This document shows positions 1 through 5,982 of a stretch of 6,089 nt of DNA, in pieces. Both the position numbers and the translations under genes were made by a program. Source of the DNA: Desulfobacteraceae bacterium (GTDB taxonomy: Bacteria; Desulfobacterota; DSM-4660; Desulfatiglandales; Desulfatiglandaceae). How positions within the stretch are numbered: position 1 is the first letter of the stretch; every line of letters starts with the position of its first letter. Location: assembly GCA_030612945.1 (NCBI GenBank), contig JAUWMY010000173.1, positions 1 to 6,089 on the forward strand. The letters are read 5' to 3'. Below the pieces are notes generated by a model, which saw only the letters and a program-made list of their open reading frames with translations, did not search any database and was not told the DNA's origin.

Positions 1-71
1 TTATCCAAACGATGGTGACGCCCAGGCAGCGGAGGTCCAAAAGGACTTTTTCCATAAGCTTCGTATCTCAT
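1..71 (-). CDS. possible 5' end of a leftward gene (partial, uncertain)
   Basis: The reverse strand is open from an ATG at 71-69 to the window edge. It encodes 23 residues that start MRYEAYGKSPFGPPLPGR and continue with HHRLD. I do not recognise the family. Bases 1-57 are clearly richer in G and C than the stretch after 75, which fits a coding edge followed by an intergenic region. Against it, no Shine-Dalgarno sequence precedes this ATG, an alternative reverse-strand ATG at 55-53 opens another frame, and both forward frames 2 and 3 are also open here. The piece is too short to decide; a real gene would be divergent from the DUF5658 gene. Confidence 0.25.
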   Translation of the reverse strand, partial: MRYEAYGKSPFGPPLPGRHHRLD

Positions 72-92
72 TATTGGTGGTTTGTTTTTTAA

Positions 93-123
93 TTCGATGT
101 TGGACGTTCGATGTTCGATGTTC
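93..123. repeat. degenerate heptamer tandem repeat, TTCGATG type
   Basis: Four consecutive 7-bp units are present: TTCGATG (93-99), TTGGACG (100-106), TTCGATG (107-113) and TTCGATG (114-120), followed by a partial TTC. Three units are identical and one differs at two positions. The array is flanked by T-runs on both sides and lies in non-coding DNA. No function can be read from the sequence; it resembles the repeats at 963-1129 and 6007-6038 in style. Confidence 0.85.
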
Positions 124-278
124 ATTTTTTTCAGTCCCTTAAAGTGTGTAATCTCTTACCAATAAGTGAAATCCATTTTCCCATCAAATGCTACAATTTC
201 GCATGTTTCCCTGCCTCGCTTTCCGTAATACCAACGTAACTAATTAGAATTATAGACAATATTTCGAATAAGAGATCG

Positions 279-294
279 TGGCAGATATTTTGCA
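279..294 (+). promoter_or_regulatory. sigma-54 (-24/-12) promoter for the DUF5658 gene
   Basis: The sequence TGGCAG-ATATT-TTGCA matches the sigma-54 consensus TGGCAC-N5-TTGCW at every position but one. The invariant GG (280-281) and GC (292-293) are separated by exactly 10 bases, as RpoN holoenzyme requires. The predicted transcription start is near 305, about 85 bases before the chosen start codon at 391. Such promoters need an enhancer-binding ATPase activator; no clear activator palindrome stands out upstream. Confidence 0.7.
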
Positions 295-310
295 ATATCG
301 TAAATAAAGA

Positions 311-368
311 TACGCCGAAAGGACGTACACTTCCAGTATTACATTACTCTCTCCGCTGTTTCAGCGGA
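311..368 (+). other. structured 5' leader with two stem-loops
   Basis: Just after the predicted sigma-54 start, TACGCC (311-316) can pair with GGACGTA (321-327) around a GAAA tetraloop, giving six pairs and one bulged A. A second perfect hairpin follows: TCCGCTG (352-358), loop TTT, CAGCGGA (362-368). It ends one base before an ATG at 370. These may affect RNA stability or choice of start codon. No known riboswitch core is complete here, so a regulatory role is inference only. Confidence 0.4.
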
Positions 369-390
369 AATGTGTGAGGTTTTAAGTTCA

Positions 391-864
391 ATGGATTCAA
401 TTCCAGACAAGTTACCCTCCTTTGAAAGACGCTCTGGCTATGATCGTCGGAACAGAAAACTGGGCATATTGAGCAAGTACTGGCTTACGGGGAAACGTGC
501 GGGAGTCAGGAGGGAGGAAGACAAGCAGAGGGCTTATAGCATTGACAGGCACAGCTCCAGGACACTTGCAGTAATTCTGCTCATTGTAATTCTTAGCGTA
601 ATAGATGCGATACTTACGCTGCACCTGGTCGATCATGGGGCAACAGAACTGAACCCGGTAATGAACTATTACCTCGGTCATGGTCCGCTTGCGTTTTTCT
701 GGGTAAAATACATGTTGACTTCGGCAGCCCTCATTATCATATTGACTAACAAGACCGCCTACCTGTTTAACACCAGATTTCAGGTAAAGATCCTCTTTGT
801 AGTTTTCTTGGTCCCTTTCGTTTTGGTTATTCAGTGGGAGCTATACCTGTTATTTAACCTTTAA
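391..864 (+). CDS. DUF5658-type small inner-membrane protein
   Basis: A protein of 157 residues from this start, of unknown function. The first 55 or so residues are cytoplasmic in character and very basic, with two similar motifs, ERRSGYDRR and GKRAGVRREED. Three hydrophobic helices follow (about residues 58-80, 100-120 and 132-153). The end of helix 1 and the following loop carry the pattern DAILTLHLVDHGATELNP, an Asp in the first helix followed by a Gly-x-x-Glu-x-Asn-Pro loop, which I recognise as typical of DUF5658. The start at 391 is preferred because GAGG (376-379) lies 11 bases upstream. An in-frame ATG at 370 would give 164 residues but has no ribosome-binding site and abuts a hairpin. 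It stands alone and is apparently read from the sigma-54 promoter at 279-294. Family confidence is moderate; the role is unknown. Confidence 0.75.
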   Translation: MDSIPDKLPSFERRSGYDRRNRKLGILSKYWLTGKRAGVRREEDKQRAYSIDRHSSRTLAVILLIVILSVIDAILTLHLVDHGATELNPVMNYYLGHGPLAFFWVKYMLTSAALIIILTNKTAYLFNTRFQVKILFVVFLVPFVLVIQWELYLLFNL

Positions 865-896
865 GTATCTGGAGCAAAGCGTACCGATCTTAAAGG
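858..896. repeat. 8-bp inverted repeat at the end of the DUF5658 gene
   Basis: CCTTTAAG (858-865) and CTTAAAGG (889-896) are perfect inverted repeats separated by 23 bases, and the left arm includes the stop codon. The stem is AT-rich, the loop is long and no T-run follows, so it is at best a weak terminator or a transcript-end structure. Confidence 0.3.
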
Positions 897-962
897 AAAT
901 CACCCTTTTGCCTTGACACCCAACTCTCCTTTTCCTTATATTCTCAAGACTCAGAATACAGG

Positions 963-1129
963 CCTCGTTAAGTGGTTAAGTAGTTGAGTCGTTAAGTCGT
1001 TGTTATAATAGAACATATCTATGATTTGCTTGAAAATTGGACATTCAGTGTTTGAAAAGCTATAACATCCGAAAATAATAGAGTATATTTTCCCACTCAA
1101 CCATTTAACCACTCAACTACTCAACGAGG
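963..1129. repeat. paired octamer repeat arrays in inverted orientation
   Basis: The left array holds four 8-bp units of the form GTTRAGTN (967-998), then GTTG. The right array (1094-1125) holds four such units on the opposite strand, one of them GTTAAATG. Both arrays are bordered on the outside by the same CCTCG / CGAGG (963-967 and 1125-1129), so together they form a long imperfect inverted repeat with about 90 bases between the arms. Many differences between the arms are transitions, some of which would form G-U pairs in RNA. The loop region contains another small hairpin, GAAAATA (1071-1077) with TATTTTC (1086-1092), and a TATAAT hexamer (1004-1009) lacking a good -35 partner. The remainder of the 865-1221 gap shows nothing I can identify. 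Confidence 0.8.
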
Positions 1130-1221
1130 TCTGGAATAGGACCGTATGTCGGGTTAGTAATCGTCTCAGCCCAGGACCTTGGTACATATTGATTCTGAAT
1201 CTCCAAACGCGAGAAAAATGA

Positions 1222-2091
1222 ATGGAAACAAAGGAAATCCGGGCAAAGATCTATTCAAAAATAGACGAACTTCCTACTCTTCCTGCAGTTCTTCCAAAGA
1301 TATTGAGTTTAATTGAAAGCAACAGCTCTAGCGCTTCAGACATAGCGGATGCGATTTCATCCGATCCTGCAATGACCTCAAAAATTCTGAAGGTTGCCAA
1401 TTCGGCCTATTATGGTTTTTCACAAAAGGTTGCAAGCATATCAAAGGCGGTTCCTCTGCTTGGTTTCAACATGGTCAGGTCCCTGGCGCTATCCATAGGC
1501 GTTATTCGTAACTTGCCATCGGATAAAAAATCACCTCATTTTTCGCAGGAAGGCCTGTGGACACACAGTCTTGCCGTAGCCACGGTAATGCAAGAATTTG
1601 GTAAAAAATTTGGGGAGGGAAAGGTCAATGAGCACTTTTTTGTAATTGGTCTACTTCATGATATAGGCAAAATCGTTTTGAATCAATTTTTTAGTGATCT
1701 TTTCCAGCAGGCCTTAGAAGAGGTTAATAACAGGGAAAATACAAAGCTCTATATGGCCGAGCACAGGATAATCGGTCTGGACCATGGTGAAGTCGGTGCA
1801 ATGCTTTTAGCAAGATGGAGATTTCCTACCGCAATCGCCAACCCCATTGCCGTTCATCATCAAACAGAAATACCTGAAGGCACAAATGCCAATGATGTTG
1901 CCCTGCTCCGAATCGCTAATGCCCTGTCCCAAGAGCTTAGCCTGGGTGAGGAAGGGAACCCTGTACCTCCTGAGATTCCAGAAATAGAGATTAAAACTTT
2001 GGGGATTCGGGAAAATGACGTGGACGATATGAGGGTATATTTACACGGTGTTGAGGACGGAATACATGCCTTTTTCAGTGCTATTAGTTGA
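1222..2091 (+). CDS. HDOD domain signalling protein
   Basis: A soluble protein of 289 residues consisting mainly of one HDOD domain (about residues 13-215), the HD-related output domain found in bacterial signalling. Recognisable landmarks are the N-terminal LPTLPAVLPKIL, the stretch DPAMTSKILKVANSAYYG, and the HD core GLLHDIGK. The HD-type residues look largely kept: H115 in LWTH, H146-D147 with K150, H188 in DHGEVG, and H212-H213. It has no receiver, GGDEF or EAL partner domain. The last 75 residues form a divergent tail. The start at 1222 has only a weak site (GAGA at 1211-1214), and an overlapping ATG at 1218 is out of frame. The gene is solitary, in a different orientation from its downstream neighbour. 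HDOD proteins are linked to chemotaxis, motility and stress responses, but no partner can be assigned here. Confidence 0.92.
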   Translation: METKEIRAKIYSKIDELPTLPAVLPKILSLIESNSSSASDIADAISSDPAMTSKILKVANSAYYGFSQKVASISKAVPLLGFNMVRSLALSIGVIRNLPSDKKSPHFSQEGLWTHSLAVATVMQEFGKKFGEGKVNEHFFVIGLLHDIGKIVLNQFFSDLFQQALEEVNNRENTKLYMAEHRIIGLDHGEVGAMLLARWRFPTAIANPIAVHHQTEIPEGTNANDVALLRIANALSQELSLGEEGNPVPPEIPEIEIKTLGIRENDVDDMRVYLHGVEDGIHAFFSAIS

Positions 2092-2094
2092 TCT

Positions 2095-4002
2095 TTATTC
2101 TTTCTGCCTTAAAGGCTTTAGCCAAATAACATCATAGGGTTGCATGGTAATAAAAAGCTCTTGATTTTCTGCCATCCACTCCATACTGCTCACAAGATCA
2201 TACCAGTTCGTTTCGTAAGCACCAAGTTTACAAAGGGGAATATTCAGGTGGCAAACCTTGTTTGTCACATTGGTTAGGGTTAAAATGTGTTGATCCCTTT
2301 CGGGGGATATCCTCAAGGCGGTAAAGACATCAGGAGATAACATCAGAATACGTTGGTCCCCATTGGGATGAAAGGCCCGTTGCTTTGTTCGGATAGTAAT
2401 GAGTCTACCGAGTTCCCTGTTGATACGCGATATCTTGGAAAGAGGATCCTTCAGGGCTTTGGTGATGGCGTTGTATGAGATAACGGTGCGGTTTATATCC
2501 CGTTTTGAATTGGTTCTCAAGACGGCTTCAATGTCGTTTTTTGTTCCTATTAAGCTGTGCAGGTAGATACCCGGCACACCCTGAAGAACAAGGGCAATGA
2601 TCCTTGAAGCAACAAAACGTTTGACTTGAAAGGCGATATCCCCATTATCACTGTCCTCGCGATTAAGGGCGCTGAACCACGTTATATTGATTTCGTAAGG
2701 AATTTCAGTACCGTCCTCACCTGTTCTATAAGAGATGTATCCACCATGTTCCTGCGCTCTCTTAATCACAAAATCAATTTCCTCGTTATGAAGAATATTT
2801 TCTACCGCCGTCAGTCCAATTCCGTCATGGGAGTCCAAAAAATTGAAAAAGGTTGTTGTGTTTGAAATCTTCCCCAGGCCTTTGACCCACTTAGATAGGG
2901 CGGTTGTATCTTCGGTATAAAAAGTATGCAGGATAAGCGGCGGCAAAGCAAAATTATAAACCATTTGCGCCTCATCGTGACCTTTGCCGAAATAAGAGAT
3001 ATTTTCTTCATGAGGAACATTAGTTTCTGTTATCAAGGCCACACCTGGTGCCACCGCATTTAAAATATCACGAAAGAGTTTGATAATTTCATGGGTCTGG
3101 TCCAGATGCACACAGCGGGTTCCCGGTTCAGCCCACAAATAGGTAACTGCATCCAGGCGAATAATATCTGCCCCATGACGTACATACATGAGCAGGATCT
3201 CGATAACACGCATCAGGACATCAGGATTAGTATAGTTGAGATCTATCTGATCGTCTGAGAACGTGGTCCACACATGACTTGGACCGTTTATTGTATGGAA
3301 TTCTGTAAGTATATCAGAGGTTCGAGGACGAAAAATCACCATGCGTTGCTCAGGGGTCAGGTCAGCCGGAGATGTGAAGCTTATGAAAAAATCCCAATAG
3401 TACGGATTGCCATTCAAGAACTCCTGAAACCATCGACTCTTGGATGAGACATGGTTAATGACCCCATCAAACATAAGCTGGTAGCGACCTTCCAGTTCCT
3501 CTATATCCTGCCATGTCCCCAGGCGCGGATCCACGATTTCAAAGTCAATAATAGAGAACCCTTTGTCAGAAGAGTAAGGGAAGAAGGGCAGGATATGCAG
3601 TGTATTGATGGTTCCCTCAAGGTAGGTATCGCAGAATTTTGCCAGAGTAGCAAGGGGGGAGCGCTCCTTCCCACTCAGGATATCACCATAGGTGATAAGA
3701 ATCACGTCCTCTTCGCTAAACCGCTCTTTGGGATCACATTCCTTTTCTTTATCCTTAATTTCCTGAGGTTTGTGGGCATAGTAAACCTCAAGAATTCGTT
3801 CGAGCTCTGGTATGTATGTCTTTGCTGCAGATTCACCGTAAAGGAAGTTCAACCGGTCGAACATTTGTTTTCGGTCCTCGGATGGAAGCTTAAGGAGTGG
3901 TTTTGTGTAATCCGGTTCCTGGTTGTGGACAGTTTGACTAAACTTAACTGACATTTGTGTATTGTTCTTTTTAATTTTTTTCCCGGAGAGAACTTTTTGC
4001 AT
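2095..4002 (-). CDS. GH13 subfamily 18 sugar phosphorylase (glucosylglycerate or sucrose phosphorylase type)
   Basis: A cytosolic enzyme of 635 residues with no signal peptide. It has the (beta/alpha)8 GH13 fold of the sucrose phosphorylase group, which cleaves a glucoside with phosphate to give alpha-glucose 1-phosphate. Visible landmarks are the N-terminal strand ILITYGDILSG (101-111), LPFFPYSSDKGFS (138-150), FDGVINHVS (178-186), the nucleophile D284 in IRLDAVTYLW, the acid/base E326 in ITETNVPHEEN, and the third carboxylate D393 in FLDSHDGIGL. The sequence is longer at the N terminus than classical sucrose phosphorylases of about 500 residues, with an extension of about 95 residues as in glucosylglycerate phosphorylases, which are closest in feel; the substrate cannot be fixed from sequence alone. 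The start at 4002 follows GAGG (4007-4010) with a 4-base gap; Met17 is a poorer alternative. It is transcribed leftward from the sigma-54 promoter at 4057-4072 and its stop lies 3 bp from that of the HDOD gene. Confidence 0.9.
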   Translation of the reverse strand: MQKVLSGKKIKKNNTQMSVKFSQTVHNQEPDYTKPLLKLPSEDRKQMFDRLNFLYGESAAKTYIPELERILEVYYAHKPQEIKDKEKECDPKERFSEEDVILITYGDILSGKERSPLATLAKFCDTYLEGTINTLHILPFFPYSSDKGFSIIDFEIVDPRLGTWQDIEELEGRYQLMFDGVINHVSSKSRWFQEFLNGNPYYWDFFISFTSPADLTPEQRMVIFRPRTSDILTEFHTINGPSHVWTTFSDDQIDLNYTNPDVLMRVIEILLMYVRHGADIIRLDAVTYLWAEPGTRCVHLDQTHEIIKLFRDILNAVAPGVALITETNVPHEENISYFGKGHDEAQMVYNFALPPLILHTFYTEDTTALSKWVKGLGKISNTTTFFNFLDSHDGIGLTAVENILHNEEIDFVIKRAQEHGGYISYRTGEDGTEIPYEINITWFSALNREDSDNGDIAFQVKRFVASRIIALVLQGVPGIYLHSLIGTKNDIEAVLRTNSKRDINRTVISYNAITKALKDPLSKISRINRELGRLITIRTKQRAFHPNGDQRILMLSPDVFTALRISPERDQHILTLTNVTNKVCHLNIPLCKLGAYETNWYDLVSSMEWMAENQELFITMQPYDVIWLKPLRQKE

Positions 4003-4056
4003 AGGGCCTCTTTTCGGTTTCAGGTTATTGATCGCTTAATGCCTCTAAAAACTCTA

Positions 4057-4072
4057 AGCAACACATATGCCA
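4057..4072 (-). promoter_or_regulatory. sigma-54 (-24/-12) promoter for the sugar phosphorylase gene
   Basis: Read on the reverse strand, TGGCAT-ATGTG-TTGCT matches TGGCAC-N5-TTGCW at all but one position. The GG (4071-4070) and GC (4059-4058) are separated by exactly 10 bases. The predicted start of transcription is near 4046, giving a leader of about 44 bases before the ATG at 4002 that includes the ribosome-binding site. Inverted repeats upstream at 4096-4108, 4110-4156 and 4183-4196 are candidate activator sites. Confidence 0.72.
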
Positions 4073-4095
4073 ATACCAGTAAATTACGTACCATC

Positions 4096-4108
4096 GGTCC
4101 AGGGGACC
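4096..4108. repeat. small perfect inverted repeat GGTCC-AGG-GGACC
   Basis: GGTCC (4096-4100) and GGACC (4104-4108) flank AGG. The centre lies about 56 bp upstream of the predicted sigma-54 transcription start of the phosphorylase gene, close for an enhancer but possible for an accessory protein site. It may be chance. Confidence 0.3.
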
Positions 4109-4109
4109 A

Positions 4110-4156
4110 GGATTTTAGCGGCTTATGGCCCTCGCCAATTTTGATTAATAAAATCC
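4110..4156. repeat. 8-bp inverted repeat GGATTTTA / TAAAATCC
   Basis: GGATTTTA (4110-4117) and TAAAATCC (4149-4156) are perfect inverted repeats with 31 bases between them. They sit about 65-110 bp upstream of the predicted phosphorylase transcription start. They could be paired half-sites or a cruciform; function is inferred from position only. Confidence 0.35.
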
Positions 4157-4182
4157 ACAGGAATGGCCCCGCAAGCCATACC

Positions 4183-4196
4183 GTCAAACTTTTGAC
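4183..4196. promoter_or_regulatory. candidate operator or enhancer palindrome
   Basis: GTCAAA-CT-TTTGAC is a perfect 14-bp dyad. Its centre is about 143 bp upstream of the predicted sigma-54 start of the phosphorylase gene, within the distance at which enhancer-binding activators usually bind, and about 280 bp upstream of the stator genes. It overlaps a TTGACA (4192-4197) that could be read as a rightward -35 box, but the matching -10 is poor. The rest of the 4003-4469 gap contains an inverted pair ATGACGC (4356-4362) and GCGTCAT (4383-4389) and no supported gene. Confidence 0.4.
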
Positions 4197-4469
4197 AAAC
4201 TCGGAACCATGGCGTCATATGGCGCACGCAATCCAGTTTTTCTTTTCTATAAAATACTCATAATTATCCGGTATCATTCTAAAAATATCTTTCCTGCAAA
4301 TTGAGCATGATTTTTGCAGAAGTAATTCGCAACATAGAACCTTCTTTTGGGCTTAATGACGCTCTCTTTACGATGGTGGGGGGCGTCATAGTGCTGAATT
4401 GTGATTGCCCTATGCTCGAAAGCGCTGCATTTTATTCTCATTGAACACAAGAACCTTTTTTAGGAAAAA

Positions 4470-5255
4470 ATGGATATTGCAACAATCATAGGCCTTGTTG
4501 GCGGTACCGTACTGATTTTTTCGGCTATTTTTCTCGGTGGTAGCGCAATCATTTTTCTCAATATGCCAGGAGTATTAATTGTCATGGGCGGGACGCTTGC
4601 AGCCTCTTTTATCAAATTTTCAATGGCAGATGTAATCAACTCCATCAATGTGGCCATGAAGGCATTTAAATTCAAGATGGAACCACCGGAGACCATCATC
4701 GAAAACATGCTTTCATACTCCAAGGTAGCAAAAAAAGAGGGGATGATCGCCCTTGAGAAAGAAAAGCCAAAAGACAGGTTTTTAGCCAAGGCCCTTCAGT
4801 ACCTGTCGGATGGGTTTGATGAAGAGAACATTGAAAGCATGCTCAAGAAAGACATCCGGATGACTATTCAGCGCCACACCACCGGACAAAGTGTATTCAG
4901 GGGCATGGGCTCATCCGCTCCTGCCTTTGGCATGATAGGCACACTTATAGGCCTTGTTCAGATGCTTGCCAGTATGGATAACCCCGCCAGCATTGGTCCG
5001 GCCATGGCTGTTGCCCTGTTGACCACACTATATGGAGCCCTTATTGCCAACCTTGTTTGCCTGCCCATTGCCGATAAACTGGCCTTGAGGACCCAGCAGC
5101 AACAGGAAAAAAATAGTATTATCCTGGAAGGTACAATCGGAATTTGCCGTGGCTCAACCGGGATGGTTCTCGAGGAGGCACTGAAGATATATCTTTCACC
5201 GAAAGAGCGAGGGAGAATTGAGCCAAAGAAGAAAGCCGGCGGTGACAAAAAATGA
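4470..5255 (+). CDS. pomA: flagellar motor stator protein, MotA/PomA (sodium type)
   Basis: A four-helix inner-membrane stator subunit of 261 residues that, with the MotB-type partner, forms the ion channel and pushes on the rotor. Helices are at about residues 4-24, 30-50, 148-168 and 178-200. The cytoplasmic loop between helices 2 and 3 holds the torque-related charges in KKEGMIALEKE (K88, K89, E96). The conserved prolines P151 and P199 are present. Threonines T158, T185 and T186, the polar residues lining the sodium path in Vibrio PomA, fall at the same numbers here, in MIGTLIGLV and ALLTTLYGA. The site AGG (4462-4464) lies 5 bases before the ATG. The stop overlaps the next start as ATGA, so the two subunits are translationally coupled. 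The name could equally be motA; the sodium assignment is inference from motifs. Confidence 0.93.
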   Translation: MDIATIIGLVGGTVLIFSAIFLGGSAIIFLNMPGVLIVMGGTLAASFIKFSMADVINSINVAMKAFKFKMEPPETIIENMLSYSKVAKKEGMIALEKEKPKDRFLAKALQYLSDGFDEENIESMLKKDIRMTIQRHTTGQSVFRGMGSSAPAFGMIGTLIGLVQMLASMDNPASIGPAMAVALLTTLYGALIANLVCLPIADKLALRTQQQQEKNSIILEGTIGICRGSTGMVLEEALKIYLSPKERGRIEPKKKAGGDKK

Positions 5256-5968
5256 GCGAAGAACTTCTCCAAAATAATCCAATAGAGGAAGAGGGCGCTC
5301 CCGCCTGGGTTGTGACATTCGGGGACCTTATGAGCCTTCTCCTGTGTTTTTTTGTTCTATTGCTTTCTTTTTCAGAGATGGATCGCAAAAAGTACAAGAT
5401 AGTCTCCGGATCCCTCGCACATGCCTTTGGTATCCAGCGTGAGACCCCTGTCTTCGATTCTCCAAAGGGTCAAAAGATCATTGCAAAAGAATTTGACCAA
5501 GCGATCATTATTAACAAGATACAGGACAAACTTGTCAAACCAATCATTGTAGAAATAGAGAATAATTTCCAGGAGTTGAAGGACCTTATTGAAGTTGATG
5601 TTTCTGAAAATCAAGTGGCTATCCGCCTGATGGGGGAAACGACCTTTGATCTGGGAAAAGCTGAGATTCGGCCACAAATGCTTCCTCTACTTATAAAGAT
5701 TGGAGCTCTTCTAAAAGGGACAAGAGGCGAAATCATCATTGCCGGGCATACTGACAACTTGCCTCTCAGAGGCGGCCCATACAAATCCAATCTGGGATTG
5801 TCAATGGCAAGGGCCGCATCAGTGGCGGACTTCTTGCTGAAGAAAGCATCAATTGAACCTGACAAAATCTCAACCATGGGCTTCGGCGAACATAGGCCAC
5901 TTGCAACCAACGATACAACCCAGGGGAGAGAAAAAAATCGGCGAGTGGAGATTATCCTTACTATGTGA
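5252..5968 (+). CDS. pomB: flagellar motor stator protein, MotB/PomB (sodium type)
   Basis: The 238-residue stator subunit that carries the ion and anchors the complex to peptidoglycan. A short cytoplasmic N terminus leads into a single helix (about 18-41) containing the essential ion-binding aspartate D25 in TFGDLMSLLLCFFVLLL. This helix and the following SFSEMD closely resemble Vibrio PomB rather than proton-type MotB, whose helix reads YADFMTAMMAFF. A linker and plug segment follow, then an OmpA/MotB peptidoglycan-binding domain (about 120-238) with the signature AGHTDNLPLRGG (D168), R187 in SMARAAS, and GFGEHRPLATN. GGTGA (5241-5245) lies 6 bases before the start, inside the preceding gene, and the genes share ATGA. 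The length is slightly short but complete. The stop is followed by a stem-loop that may end the operon. Confidence 0.93.
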   Translation: MSEELLQNNPIEEEGAPAWVVTFGDLMSLLLCFFVLLLSFSEMDRKKYKIVSGSLAHAFGIQRETPVFDSPKGQKIIAKEFDQAIIINKIQDKLVKPIIVEIENNFQELKDLIEVDVSENQVAIRLMGETTFDLGKAEIRPQMLPLLIKIGALLKGTRGEIIIAGHTDNLPLRGGPYKSNLGLSMARAASVADFLLKKASIEPDKISTMGFGEHRPLATNDTTQGREKNRRVEIILTM

Positions 5969-5982
5969 GTCAACTATGATGC

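Noticed and set aside
35..51. Intrinsic terminator GTCC-AAAA-GGAC-TTTTT at the window start
   Set aside because: A four-pair stem is too weak, and the stretch may be the coding edge of a leftward gene.
296..368. Leader resembling a cyclic di-GMP class I riboswitch (GAAA-capped stem followed by GGACG)
   Set aside because: The conserved core segments on both sides of the stem and the second receptor helix are missing; only the tetraloop stem and a few bases match.
1004..1009. Perfect TATAAT as a sigma-70 -10 box
   Set aside because: There is no acceptable -35 hexamer at 16-18 bases upstream, it lies between repeat arms, and it is over 200 bases from the HDOD start.
963..1129. CRISPR array
   Set aside because: The units are 8 bp and directly adjacent with no spacers, and no cas genes are present.
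3451..3951. Forward open frame of 166 codons
   Set aside because: It lies wholly inside the phosphorylase gene on the opposite strand, whose protein has clear catalytic motifs, so this is a shadow frame.
3955..4263. Forward open frame of 102 codons in front of the stator genes
   Set aside because: It overlaps the start of the phosphorylase gene, its ribosome-binding site and its sigma-54 promoter on the other strand, has no recognisable domain and looks like random translation.
4376..4396. Possible sigma-54 site for the stator genes (GG-N10-GC in the G-run before 4395)
   Set aside because: Apart from the GG and TGC, hardly any position fits the consensus, unlike the two sites reported. No sigma-28 box was seen either.
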